Below the pieces are notes generated by a model that did not search any database, was not told where the DNA came from, and was given only the letters and a program-made list of their open reading frames with translations. This document shows, piece after piece, positions 1 through 13,300 of a stretch of DNA of 64,000 bases (its first letter is position 1; every line of letters begins with the position of its first letter). The stretch is from positions 8,056,717 through 8,120,716 of the forward strand of contig NC_037597.1 of the NCBI RefSeq assembly GCF_003073045.1. Reading direction: 5' to 3'. A program made the position numbers and the translations under genes. This DNA is from Pomacea canaliculata. Lineage: Eukaryota; Mollusca; Gastropoda; Architaenioglossa; Ampullariidae.

Positions 1-65
1 TGCTTAAATGTTTCTATTCATAATCTCCCTTGTGGAATGCCCTTGTTCCCTCTTTGTTATTTCAG

Positions 66-2581
66 GTTTCCCCATTTGACAAGAAAACAGAGGCAGCTGC
101 AAAAAAGAAAGAGTTTGCTGTGGGAAATTCAGACTATCTTACCATCTTGAATGCTTACAATGTAAGAATTTTTTTGTAAGGTACAAATGATTATGAGCAT
201 GATTTCTTGGCAGCTTTTCAACACCTTTCTTTGCTATATTTAAACTTTTTTTGGTTTACTTCAACATGCTTCTTTAATATATATTAACTACTTTATATGG
301 TACATTTCAATAACTGTTTTATATTTCAGCAATGGTTGGAAGTAAAAAAGCAAGGAAAACAAGAAGAGCATAGATTCTGTCATGAGAATTTCATGTCACA
401 GAAAACACTCCAGGTAAAGACAAACCTGAATTTTGCATTTTACACAGGTGTACACTAAAATATAACTCTCAGAACTTCTAATCTTGTTGGTAGTGAAAAG
501 TCCTGAAGATTATTGGGACACTTGCTTTTAAAGCTATGAGTGCAGTCAAGAATACCTCTGGAGCTTAGTTTGCTTTTGTTCCTTAAAGGAATGATGAATG
601 TCTGACCAAGTTGGGCAGTTATTAAAATAATTTAATATGCATGACAAGGTTTTTATGTAATCATGTTAAAACTTTGTCTAACTTAGTCAAATATTATATC
701 CATATTTATTCAGTAAAAAATGGCCCTAACACATCAAGATGGTTGGGATTCTTGCAAATTCATTTAAGAGATACAACTGTTTGAAAATGATTTAGTGAAA
801 GTCATCATCATGCATTAAATTTGTACCACAAATGACTGCAGCCAAGAGTAAATGATAATAAGGGTGGGAGGAGGTTGGTTAATAGCAAGGAGAGCAGAAA
901 TGTATGGATTTAGTGTCAACACTTTGAAACAGGCAATTTTAGTATGGTTGTTAATAGATGATTCAATTTAATGACAGCAGCTGATAGCATAACTTTGGTT
1001 GTAGATGCTTGCCAGTTTAAAACAACAGTATTTGGAGCTCCTCTCAGACATTGGCTTCACGGATGCTGGCATCAAGCTTAGGAACATTCAGCGAGCTGCT
1101 CGCGAGTTTGGTGGAGATGGTGTTCTTAATGTTACAGGGCAAGATGTGAGTTGACCTTGCCATCAAGTACTTTTTAGCAAATTGTTTTAACACTTTAGAA
1201 ACAAGGCTTTGGATCTTTATACATAATGTATACATAGTGTGAATCCATGTTGCAATGAGCTTGTTTCAATATGGAGCTTGGCTCTCTTATTTTTGACTCA
1301 TTTCAAATTATTAAAAAAAGGTTAGATGTGAATTCCTGAAGTGTTTCCTGAATATTGTTCCTTTTGTATTGAATCATAGCCACCAGAGCATATACGTGTG
1401 TGCTGCTGAATGATTTTACAAAGGAGTTTAGTTTTTCTTGTGACTTTTGTCTGAAAGGCAAATGCAAACATCAAGAACTGGAAATTGATTTCTGCAGTCC
1501 TGGTTGCAGCTCTGTATCCAAATGTTATGCGGGTGATGAGCTTAGAAGCAAGAATTAAACAGAGCATTCCAGGTTTGTATGTTGTCCATGTGTATGCTTT
1601 TTCCATATTTTTTTAAAATCAACAAATACTGCATAAATGTCATGGGTTAGGTCAACAGTAACTGAGCAACACTTTAAAAAATGGGACACTTTTATTAGTA
1701 AATCAGGTCATCAGATTGATTGCTTGGATGTAGACAAGATTGAAGAAAAGACAGAACATCCATTCACAATATTCACTGAATACTGATTCCCATTTTTTTT
1801 AAATGTGTACACAAAATGCAGTACAGTCTTTCATAATGCCTTGAATGTTACAGGGTCAGATCTCAAGTTTGAGACCAGACTAGATGGACAAGTAAGTACA
1901 TCATCTGTGTTGAATCTGCTAGAAGTTTCTCTGACACATAATTTAAGGGCAAGGAGAGAGGGGAAGCAGGATATTTTAGGGAATTTAGGCAGTCACCTGG
2001 AGCTCACAAAGGTCTGTTTCTTTGCAGGTACACATCCACCCTTCTTCTGTCAATTTTCAAGAGCACAAGTTTGAAAGCCCGTATCTGGTTTATCATGAAA
2101 AGGTCAAAACAAGCAAGGTGCGTGTTGTTATAAGACAGGGTCAATTGTTCTTCTGAAGAAAGACTGTACATTCATTTGCATGGATTTTTTTTCTTCAGGT
2201 GTACATCCGTGACTGCACTATGGTGTCTGTCTATTCGCTGCTGCTCTTAGGAGGAGGACAAATCTCTTCTGACTTGCATCGTGGCAACTTTATTTTGTCC
2301 ATGGACAAAGGCTGGATACGCTTCGTTGCTGCTTCTAGCCAGGTACATAGGTTTCTTTTCATTGGGACATATGTTGCTATGTTGTGATATCAAAGGTGGT
2401 GCACTGCTCAACTTATTTGTTAATACACTATTTCAGATTGCCCAGTTACTTCAGCAGTTACGCCTTGAGCTTGGACCAGCTGCTTCAAGACAAGATAAAG
2501 AGTCCTAACATGAACCTGAGCACCTGCCCACGAGGCTCCAAAATAATTGACACCATTGTGAAACTGCTCACCACACAATAG
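66..2581 (+). CDS. DHX57: ATP-dependent RNA helicase DHX57, C-terminal exons (5' end outside window)
   Basis: Eight exons fit GT-AG rules: 66-161, 330-413, 1005-1145, 1458-1572, 1854-1891, 2028-2117, 2199-2342 and 2437-2581. They encode the last ~240 residues of a DEAH-box helicase, covering the end of the helicase-associated region and the OB-fold. Hallmarks are VSPFDKKTEAAAKKKEF, ALYPNVMRV, IHPSSVNF, SPYLVYHEK, YIRDCTMVSVY and GWIRFVAASSQ. The tail DQLLQDKIKSPNMNLSTCPR...IVKLLTTQ matches the DHX57 tail as I know it. DHX57 is a predicted 3'-5' RNA helicase. The core helicase motifs lie left of the window. As written, the last exon has one extra G in the GG at 2473-2474: the literal frame stops at 2506-2508, whereas the conserved frame runs to TAG at 2579-2581. 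An AATAAA follows at 2592. The gene is convergent with AP5M1, with 165 bp between stop codons. Family assignment is secure; whether the frameshift is real is not known. Confidence 0.93.
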
Positions 2582-2746
2582 GATTCCTGCAAATAAACTT
2601 TCTCAGAAAACCAGTTCTTGTGTTCCTCAAGAAGTAGATGCCATACAAAATGTTATGACCTGGATCTTTTTTTTCTCAAGCATTTTGGGTCTTGCACCCT
2701 TCATGCACTGACAAGGAACAAGACTTACTGATCCTTGTATATACAC

Positions 2747-5700
2747 TCATTTGACTGTCAATGCTTCACCAAATGAATTCCAGATTTTGTAGTCTGTTGA
2801 CTTGTACTCCCGCCCTGCAACAGCATGAGATTTGAATGAAGAATACAACCAACAAAGAGGAGCAAACCAACGTCTTATCGAATTTAGCAGTGCTTACCTG
2901 TCGTCAACTTGAACTTGGTTGATGGTGAAATTTGTACTGACCGTGAGTCTACCATACAGCCTGTGTGAGTAAAATCCAGCACTTGGAAGTAGACCTGCAA
3001 AACAATAACAAAGAAATGCAAAAGCAACTTAGTTCTGCTCCTCAAGAGAGTTTGGTAAGCAATTCCAACCTCGAACTGGTTAGGCAAAGGAAAAATGCTG
3101 CTTTCCCTCCCACCTCCATTCTGTTTAACTAACCTGACAGTATGAGTTGTGCCCCACGCAAAATTGATCTTCTGCAGAGGTAGCTGTCACACATGGCTTG
3201 CCTTCCATTAGGTTCACTGTTGCTGTCATGGAAACAGATAACGTTTTTGCTGGAAACTTTTGCCCTATGTTCCACGCTAAAATCTTCCTGTCTGGTGAAA
3301 GAGCCACTGTACCCTGTGAAGGTGCTGATTCCACATTTGAAATTGGTGGGCTACAACAAACAAAAACAGTGCTTTCTAAAATAGAATTTTATGAATAAAC
3401 CTGAAAAATAATGATGTAAAACTAGTAAATTCCATTTCTGTTAGTTTCACAATTTCAGACAAAGAAAGCATCAGAAAAAATTAAATATCAACATCTCAGT
3501 AAACATAATGCCCTTTTATGTATTTAAATGAAAAAAAATTACTATTTGTGTTATATTTCCTGAGAGAGAACCAATTGGTCAAGGTTCAAAATTTTGACTT
3601 TTCTGATGTTGCTTGTTTTTTTCCTATTTTTTCATGTTTCTTATTTTGCTTTTAGGCTTTATCAACTTGTAACCTTGGCCATACCATTCAAACAATCTCA
3701 CCCTTTTGTTTTTGAATTCTTTATATGCAGAATGGTCAGTTAATGCCACTGCTCATAAATTGGGAATTGGTCTGTCAGACCATTGATTTCCTAGTCAACT
3801 CAGGGTGATTGTAACTATAGGAACATTTTTGATAACCATGAGTGCAAGCACAAGTTTCAACCCTGGTACAGAAAATAAAAACAATTACCTTGAATATAAA
3901 GGGATCTGTAGTTCACAGTACTCGAAAGAATTCTGCATCTGATCGCTCAGCTTCAACAGAACAGATATTTGTAGCCGATCTTTTTCCATCTGCAACAAGA
4001 GGTTCAAAAACAAATTTTTTACCTGAAACTTTACTGCTGCGAAAGTGAAACATAACCTTTTTCCTTAATCATAAACCATCAGGGTCAGTGGTGGGCTATT
4101 TTATATCTTAAAAGAAAGGCTACTCTCCTGAATCAAGTAGCTTTCATGCTGAACAATTACTGTGTGCTGGTCATCCAATTAAAGTCTCAAATGTGACTTT
4201 TTTCCAGAGATACATGCAAAAAATTAATTTTAGTCTAATGTAAATGCCAGATCATCCTAAGTAGATTATTAGTCAACCTACCAATCTCTTACTGTTCTCT
4301 CAGGATCTTCAATAACTTTTAATCAGCTGGATCAGCATAATTCTCAGTGACTGTAATAGTTTGTACTTTATTGTCACGGGATAATTTACATAGCACTGCG
4401 CCCTGGCCAAAACCAAAGCCAGGCTCATGATAGTTTACAAAAAAACAACTTACACTTTCATGAAATAAAAAACATCACATGTGCTAACTGTCAGACACAT
4501 GTATATGTATGCACACACATATGCACACAAGACTCCAACCTCACCACCCCCTTTCTGTCAGACAAGCATGATTGTACACACGCTCAAGACAATACAAACA
4601 CCATCAGCAAGCATTCCTGGTGCAGCAAAGTGCAAACTGAAATAAGAAAGCTTGTGAAAAAATTTCTCATGAAGGCATGTCTTCGGTGCTCTTGAAATTA
4701 TGCTGAACAACAACTCTCCCCAGATTTACGTATTTTTCTACCTCAGTGCTTGTACCATAGGTCGAGTCAATCCAATACCAGGTTCAATTTTTATACTTGG
4801 CTTCACTTTTGCCAGCACAACATACAAAATTACATGGGTTACATCTCATGGAAAGCAGTCATACCTTCATGTTGTAGGATCCAAATAATGGCAGTTCTTG
4901 CAGTCGCCGAGCTGAATAGTGACACAGTGTGAACGTTTCTGCAGGAGGCGAGAACCTGATTCGGCGTGGCTGAGGCAACATGTCACGAGCTTTGTCGTCT
5001 GCAATGAAAGCTTTCTCAATCACACCTATCTACAGGTCTGCTTTCTACCAAAGTCATACTAAAAGGACATGATATCTGGCTGCAAAAACAAAACAAAAAA
5101 TAAAAACTGTTCTGTGACATGACTGATCTCAACAACCCCACTCTTTTCAGCAGCCACTTTTTCTACACACTTTGAAATAATTTTGAAGTTTTAATAATCA
5201 TCTTATTTAATATACCTACCCATCATTTTGGAGACCTTTAAGCATTTATTTATAGTCTGCATTTATCTTCTCATCTAATTTACTCTTTTGTTGAGTGTTT
5301 CTTGCTTACCTCCCAAGTAGATGTTTTCTGACTACGTGTTGAAGCACACGTTAAAGCTCTACTCTGATACATTAGCTTTCTTCAGTGAGTGTCAAGGGCA
5401 TTATACTGAAAGAATTTTTGGTCTTATTTACCTGACAGAATAGCAGTGTCAGCACTCAAAACACAAGGGTGGACGGTCAGTTGGTCAAGGGGAACTGCTG
5501 CACTGTCTGGCAGCATGGCTTAAGTTCACAATGATGTTTGATGACACTCCCTCCAGTTCTGCTCGACATGTCACACATCCATAAACCTCTACTGTGTCTC
5601 TCATCTCTTCCTGGTCACACTGAAATATTTTGTTATAAAATTAATTCACTTTACCAGGGGAATTTCTGCACAATTCTGCTACTGCAATGACCAAAGTTGG

Positions 5701-8700
5701 TGTGTTGCAGCTACCACTATGCTTCATCTTCATGATTCAGTTAATGACTGTTTCCTTTGAAAGAGAACTAAACTTCTAAATTTTAAACTTCTAAAAGGAC
5801 CTTCTCGTGCCACAAATCACCTGTGATGCTCGGATGTACTCTGTGATATTCAAGTGAATGCTACTTTTTCCTCGGTGAACACCTGGCTTCCAGGCTGCTT
5901 GCTGAAAACAGAAACCTTGTCTTTAGATCACACATTTTTTTAGAAAGATCTTTCGAACTCATGATAAAATCCATCACCTACAAGACCCTTGCACAACAAT
6001 TGTGTCAATTCTAAAATATTTCATAATATTCATGTAAAAGTATGTATGAACATTTAAAAAAAAAAAAAAAACCCAACGGCATCCACCAAAGAAGAAAAAA
6101 AAAATCAATTACATCCACTAAATAGCCTTTGTGTTACCTCCTGGCACTAAAACCACATTCCATCTGTCAACTCCCTGGGCCTTCTGTTCATCTGCACATG
6201 CCTATTATAGTGGCTTGCTGTTAAGAATACACCACCAAACACAGCTCTGCTCAGTCAGTACCCAGACATCTTTTTAAGTTAACAGTTGCAAGTGTAAATG
6301 CCTCATGTATGCAGATTCAAAACTTGCTCAACTGGCTTTTGAAGTTGTCTTACTTTAATTTGTCATGCCCCATTCCTAATATTTTATCTTGTGCGCTTTT
6401 TCACTACTTGATACTGTCTTTCAGACTTTCTTTGCTATGTTTTCTCTCATTGAAGTATCCATTATGGTCATTTTAGTTACAGAAAAGTCATAGTTTTTAT
6501 GCATGAACATGCATATTTCCATAGACAGCTGTCTAAATGTACAGCTCATAGAAACTATACTAGTAGAAAGTGTGGTATTCTTCTAGTAAATGTATTGTCT
6601 CCCACTTCATAGATCAGAGTTAAACCAATTTTTTTTCCTTTTATTTTAAATCAAGAGTTCTAGCAGAATGACTAGAAGCTAGAAGCTGCCAAAAACCAAA
6701 TGTAATCTGCTTACTTTCTCATTCTTAGGAAGAGTTATTGGTCTGTTTGTCATTTTAGCCAGTACAGACTCTGCACATCCGTCTCTCACAGACCCAAATG
6801 GTGCTGCCTCATTAAGAAACAATGGGAGTTCCATCAGACGAGTTGCCACCTGTAATGTAACAGTCACACCATTCATTTCATTAAATTGAAATGATAAAAG
6901 CAACACATTTGGTAGTCATCAAACAAAAACCTGATGAAAAATTCCACTTTTTCTATTTTAATGTTTTCTAAATATAGAACATAAAAAAAGGTATATGAAA
7001 GACTGATCTACATATTGCTTCCTAAAATCAAATACAGAGCTATTCATACGCCTTTGTGAAGCTGCTAAGCTGTGTTTAAAGCTTAACACCAATTTCAGTA
7101 GTAATGCCTGCTGGAAATATTTTCACACATATTCTCTTTGTGCACATTGTGCATAATTGGTTTGTCTTCATTGTTAATATCACACTTTCTGATCACTGGC
7201 TTATTGATGGAACTGCTAAAAGACAGATCTACTATTGTCTATCCTAAATTAGGCAAAATTTGACAGACTAAACAAGACATCCCTACATCTTCTTGTCACA
7301 AGATCTTGAAATATTTCTAACCTCTTGACTTGGAACCCTCAACATCTCAGCCACAGCACACAACAGAGAAAATCCAAGTGACACAGAAGGTCTGCCCACA
7401 AAAGAGAGCCACGTACGGTTCTAGTATTGCTATAGACTGCTACAATAAATTTCACTGTTAATAATAATAAATGCAAAATTTGTAAAGCGCACTATTCACA
7501 CTACTAAGGAGCATGCTCATAGCGCTTAAAAACAAAAATGAAACATGGACAGCATATGAGGGACATGAAAACAAATAAACAGCATATGAACTATAAAAGA
7601 ATAAACAACCGTACTAAACAACAAATAAAATCAAATACAGAACACACAAAGAGGAACCAAATAACAAGAACAAGAGCTGAGAGTAACATGATATTGCAAA
7701 AGGAAGGGGTGAAAAAGAACTAGCATTATGGGAAAGGTTGTTAGGAGCAATGTTTACGGAAGAAGTGCGTTTTCAGTGTACGTTTAAAGGATTTAACAGT
7801 GGGTAGGTGGTGGATATGGAAAGGGAGAGAATTCCATTGTTTCGCTGCACAATAACTAAAAATCCTGTAAGGGTTACAAGACTGCATCCATGCTTATAGC
7901 AACAGGCACTTCAAGGCAGTAGCAGCCCTAATCCTTTATTTAACTTGTGACACCCTCACTAAAACTATCAAGAGACATGCTCTCTACAATTCTCTAATAA
8001 TACTCTCCTAAAATATAACTAAAGCTCTGAATGAACTTTCTCATGCATAGAAGCTGATGTGAACACTCACATGCTTGTTAGTTCTCTCTCTTTTCTGTTA
8101 CTTTTCTCATCCAGACAAAGACAGCACAGCAGAAAGTCACTCTGGAAAAAAAACCAACCTGTGACGTAAAAATTGACCTCCTATATTTATTCACAGAATT
8201 TAGCAAAAAATGCTGTTATTTAAGTTTTGCATATTCAACTAAAAGAAAACTTTCAAAAATTAAAAAAAAAAACCAACAGTCCTTGACTCATTTTAAACAA
8301 ATGATAAACTAGTTACAAACCTGTTGTAACACAATTAATGGCCAGAGATCCCCTTCATCTGTTCTCAATTTGAAGATAGGTTTTTGTACACACTCCCTGC
8401 AGCTATCCCTTTCTGCAACAAACTGTTCATTTTCCCTCATATAAAATGTCTCAAGGCTCATATATCTTTATTTTTCAGCATTGCTTGCTGCAAGTTCAAT
8501 AGACAAAATAGACAACAAAAACATACACACTGTACAAAATCTAACTATACCAAATGATGTCCATGGTTTCCACAATAAAGAGTTGACTGTGCATGCATGA
8601 TCTAAAAGTTTCATATCTAAAGCAGCACAAGAGGGGATGACAATACAAGGGAAGCTTAGTACTACAAACAGGCACATTCTAAGGAGGAAGGAATTAAAAT

Positions 8701-10122
8701 TCAAAAGAGACATGCACACAACAAGTAAATATATGTAAATAAAATATTATATATAAATAATAATTACTGCCTGTCAAAGTCCCAAGAATAACGCAATAGA
8801 TTCTATAGCCTTTTGACAGAAACAGTTTCCATGGAATAGTTATCCCAGTCACCTGACAGCAATTTATAAAAAGGATAAGGGAGGTGACTTAGATCACCAG
8901 GACTACAGATGCTGACATTGGAATATAGAATATGTTACATACTGTAGTTGCACAGGCAATAAAGATTAGTTTGTGTGTCTACAATATATGTCACCATTAT
9001 AAACAGGACAAATGAGACTAAAAACCTGCCCTTATGAATACATTAGGCTTTGCGGTAGGCAGTAAGACTGTAGCCAGTAACTGATGAAAAATGCTCACTC
9101 AGTCTATACACTATAGCAGTGATGCCCAACCTTTTTCAGCCTGCGGGCCATTCACATTTCCGACATGCGTGTCGCGGGCCGCTTCACCGCACAAATACAA
9201 AAATTGAAAAAAAAATAGAGCAGATACCATTTTTATTGGCAACAAGTTGTAGGCTTACCATTAATGTGTAATACGAATGGGATATTTGAAGTTGCTTTGA
9301 ATTGTCAGCTGCATCGTAGAGACCAAGTCGGAGCGTTTTCTTGAATCGAAATGTTCGTCCATCGAAAAAAAGATTGAGAGACGCCCCTAAGTGGGGATAA
9401 ATACTTTTTTCTTTGTTTTCTACGTCTTTTTTTATTACAACATGCCGATTTCCTGCATTGTGGGCAAAAGCGCGGGGCCCTTCGAGAGCGGGGCCGCATC
9501 CCTGCCCATCAGATTCAGCTACAAAGCTCTCTTCCTGCATCTGATTGAGTGTGTGGAAGAAAGGTTACCACTCACACCATATACCACTTCCCCACCACAA
9601 TTAACAAATCATTACCTACCTTCCTATCAGATGGTCCACAGCTGACCTCCTGCAGCAGAAGCCTTGCCATTTGTGGATCTGGCAGGACCCTTACATACTT
9701 GTCACCTCCACATAACTTTGCCTTCTTTTCAACAGTAGGATATCTTCTGCAAATGAAAAAGAAGTTGATTACAAGTTGAATAAAGTAGCTTTTAATCTCT
9801 TCATTGTGATTTTTCCCAACAATGCTGAATTGCGTTTGAAGAAACACATTCTGTCGACACATCACAACTTACACAACAGATTTTAGTTGCCAACAAGTTT
9901 AAAATGGCATATGATTTGATCTGATTTGTATACCTTAGCAGAATGCAGTCAGGAACTTAAAAATTTAATGTCTATCTTGTGCTAATATTTGCCAAGACCT
10001 AACTAGGAGAATAGGACATTTTGCTCATTCATAAGATGTGACACTTGCCTGCTAAGTAGAACTTTCGCAGACTTATTCTGAGAAGTTGGTAGCTGAATAA
10101 TCCACAGATGTCGGATACTCAT
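2747..10122 (-). CDS. AP5M1: AP-5 complex subunit mu (MUDENG)
   Basis: This is the medium subunit of adaptor complex AP-5, which acts at late endosomes and lysosomes with SPG11/SPG15. Thirteen coding exons were traced: 10122-10049, 9746-9620, 8422-8321, 8141-8071, 7391-7322, 6849-6715, 5901-5821, 5619-5432, 4998-4865, 3989-3889, 3350-3134, 2994-2898 and 2814-2747. All phases agree and total 487 codons plus stop, against about 490 aa in human. Diagnostic stretches are RRYPTVEKKAKL near the N-terminus, GDLWPLIVL, AAPFGSVRDG, QLTVHPCVLSADTAIL, LAWNIGQKFPAKTLSVSM and FQVLDFTHTGC in the mu-homology domain, ending near YKSTDYKIWNS. Start: ATG of MSIRHLWIIQLP, 74 bases before a GC donor (AG|GCAAGT). 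Exon 8 carries one extra base (GG at 5517-5518) relative to the conserved frame. The 5' edge of exon 3 is the least certain boundary, because its acceptor has a poor pyrimidine tract. The gene is divergent from MRPS18A. Confidence 0.93.
7459..7880. repeat. Interspersed repeat in AP5M1 intron 4
   Basis: The block opens with a TAA/ATA microsatellite and then GCAAAATTTGTAAAGCGC and a CATAGCGCTT, a pattern I associate with dispersed repeats of marine invertebrates. It continues through GCGTTTTCAGTGTACGTTTAAAG to about 7880. No terminal repeats or target duplication were found, so the limits are approximate and the class is unknown. A shorter similar start, (TAA)n followed by GAAGATTTATACAATG, lies at 13,091 inside MRPS18A intron 4. 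Confidence 0.4.
9117..9200. mobile_element. hAT-type transposon end in AP5M1 intron 2
   Basis: The sequence CAGTGATGCCCAACCTTTTT followed by CAGCCTGCGGGCC is the typical terminal sequence of hAT elements (CAGxGxTxCCCAACCTTTTT...GGGCC). No opposite end was found within 600 bp, so this is a fragment, or the partner end has decayed. The open stretch on the minus strand up to about 9540 may belong to the same element; it resembles no protein I recognise. Confidence 0.6.
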
Positions 10123-10374
10123 GATTTTTGCTTCTAATTAAAATTCCCGATCTACAGATAAAAAGCCATATAAAATAAACATATTGAATGAAACAGCTCG
10201 TTGGAAATAAATAACTGCAAACGAATTATTCACTCTCAGTTTTCTAACCACGAGTACCTGTTGTTCAACAGCTCCAATCAACATCACCTCGCACACCCCT
10301 TCGTACTATTGCGTAAGGGAGGTTACTCTCACAATCACTTCCGGGGCAGGAAGGAAGGATAAGTGACTTTCAAC
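10123..10374. promoter_or_regulatory. Divergent promoter between AP5M1 and MRPS18A
   Basis: Only 252 bp separate the two start codons. An ETS/GABPA-type site ACTTCCGG lies at 10,337-10,344, about 30 bp before the MRPS18A ATG. There is no TATA box at a useful position. This fits a shared housekeeping promoter; that one promoter drives both genes is inferred from spacing. Confidence 0.6.
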
Positions 10375-13300
10375 ATGCTTCGGCAAGCGTTTCAGAATTT
10401 TACTGCTTTAGTTACAAAATCACTCAGATCTACAGATCTGGTTTCCAATGCATCGCAAAGACCTTTTTCTGTGTCTAGCGTTCGTAACATAAAAGAGAGT
10501 AAGTATCTGAATCTTTTCTTCATACATTACCAGATACAGCAGGAACCTCTCATGGTACAAATACCATAAACTTGTATACACTTCCGCGACACAACAGTAT
10601 TCATCTGCTGATTACTTTCTTTCGACATTCTTCAACAGTTTCTATAGACACAACATCACCATTCTAAAGGCTTTCTATATAAATTCTGCTGTTATAGGAG
10701 CTATCCTTGTGTACACATTAAGTAGTTGGAAATGTTAGATTTGCCCGCGAGTCAAACACCTGAAATCGCAATACTATTGTCAGTAGTTACAATATTAATC
10801 CTGTCCAGCCTTATGCACCCTCTCTCCTCCTAGGTCTTTGTAAGTCATGGCGCTTACCTGCTACTAAACTTTCACTACTCATATGACAAAGTGTTATGTT
10901 ACAGGCCACTTTAACATGAGTAACACCACAGTTGCTTGTTTACTACTAGTGATACAAGTACTTAAATGTAATACTTTCTGTTACACATGCACACATAACC
11001 ATACATCAGGCCAAACATTCATCAAATTGGGATGGCATGTGCAGTGTAAAACAGGTGTGTTGGTGTGACAGAATCGGGTGTCAGTGATTCATATATCAAG
11101 TTGGTCTACCTCTCTCTAGATATGACATTGATGAATTGAGTCTTAAGTCGCGCGAAGCAGTTTTGTTCTAGAAGTGATAGGGGTCAATTTTGTGCAGCTT
11201 GACTTTTCTTTAAAAATGGATTCTTTGGTTATTAAACTATCAGGAAAAATACACTGCTATGTTAAAATAAAAGTTAGAAATTGACTTAAAATATATTTTA
11301 ATTGAGGTACCCTACTGTGATCCGTACCGATTTCAGACAAAATTCAAACGTTTTTTTCGATACTGTTTCCCAGTCATAACCCCATCGTGTTATATATATC
11401 TTGCCAGAAAGCCCGGAGTCTGTATGTTCAACTTCTTTAAAGAACGATTCGGCCATCTCGTTGCTAATCTTTGAACCCGCTTTTCTCCAAATGGCTGCCA
11501 CTGTACTTTCATGCTTCAAATGTTTATAACTCATTCAATGTTAGGACTAGAAGAACAACTTTTGTATCAAAAGAAAGTTCAGAACCTGTACTTTTTAAAA
11601 ATGTGCAATTTCTTATTTGGCAAATCTCAAATTTCCAACTCAATTAGTCATGGAGGGTCACATATTCCCCCCCCCCCCGGGTACTCTGGTTTCCTCCATC
11701 TGTGTGTTTATGCTTGTGTGTGTGTGCATATTTTATGACAGTGTATTTGATGCCTGCCCTTGAAAGGTATGTGCTTGTGCACCTGTATGTATATAAAGTA
11801 CTTCAAGTCTGGCTGTTAGTAGATAAAATGTACTATATAAATGCTCCTTTTGGATAATTATCTACAAATATATTTTGTATTTTGCTATACTTTATTGGTA
11901 TATTTAAATTTTTTCAGTAATTCAAACAACTAAAGAAAATGTCACAACAGTAAGTACTCAGCATAAGGCATTTAATTTGACATTGCTAAGTGTATCTTTG
12001 TAGAAATATTTGCTTTCGAAAATACTGTTGTAATTAATAAGATAATACAGGCCAGTCCCCCTTGCCATCCATATGTTTGAATTACTTAATGAAACAAGTC
12101 TTATAAACAGCATGCATTGCACACTTCCTTTTTTCTAAAAAATATGTTGCTATTATGTAAGAATAAAATATCCATTTTTAAGGGTCCTGTTAATCATATT
12201 AGTAAGTTATGACAAAGGAATTTACAGCAGTCAACTGAAACAATAATCTCAGTCAGCATAATGAGTGCTAAATGAATGCAGTATATGACAGTTTCAAGTT
12301 ATAAAATGTAATTCACATTTTTGTAATCTTTTGGTGCTTAGATTGAAGGAGTGACTGTACAGTCAGAGAGAGCACCGTATGTTGCCAAGAACACAGATGG
12401 AGGCTGCACTCTATGCAAAATTCATTCTCACCTTAAATACACTGTAAGCTCTTTGACCTTTAGTATGATATTCTACTAAAATAAACATATTCATGCAAGT
12501 AGCACACAATGGTTTAGGTCTTTTTTTAAACTTCTGCATTAAACATTTTTTAAATCCTTACAAAGGAATCCACTGTATCATTTTGATAGGATTTGAGAGT
12601 TGTAAAATCGCTTGTGGATTACTACTTCATAGAGGAATGGAATATTTTGGATTCAGTTCTTGTCATTATAAGCATTTGCACACATGCATGTGTTCAAGTT
12701 TCTATAAATGTATTTGCGCTGATTGAGTTGACAGCATTTACTCATTGACAGTATTTACATGATTCTTTTTTCAGGATGTCTTGATTTTAAGTCAGTTCTT
12801 GCGGCCAGATGGCTGCCTCTTACCTCGTAGTGTCACTGGTGTGTGTCAAAGCAAACAGAGGAAGCTGGCCATGCTTGTCAGGAAGGCACAACAAGCTGGT
12901 GAGGGTTTATGATAGTTTCAGTTTACTTTAGTTCTTGACATACATGAACCTATTTTAAAAGACTTGTGGGATGCATATTTGTTCTAATGATTGGCTTAAG
13001 CTTATGTAAAATACTATTTCCCCTAATCCGGCTGAACACCCCTCCCCTTTCCATTTTGAAGATACATGCCTACTAAAATTATCATACTTTAGGTCAACTA
13101 ATAGTAATAATAATAATAATGAAGATTTATACAATGTATTTCTCCATTGTACAGTAGACTCAATTGGTTTTACAAATATTTCCTGAATGCAGATTCAAAA
13201 CGCTATAGCTCACATTCAAACAGCTAAAACATAACGTCAGAGACAAGAGACAAAAAAAGTATAAAAAAAAAGCCAAACAAACAATGCATATAAATATATG

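Noticed and set aside
2473-2581. Programmed +1 frameshifting as the explanation for DHX57 and the other genes
   Set aside because: No common slippery motif or downstream structure, and such frameshifting is not known in these families. Assembly error is simpler.
11298-11534. 78-codon frame on the minus strand in MRPS18A intron 1
   Set aside because: No homology recognised and the surroundings look like an old interspersed repeat. It could not be supported as a gene.
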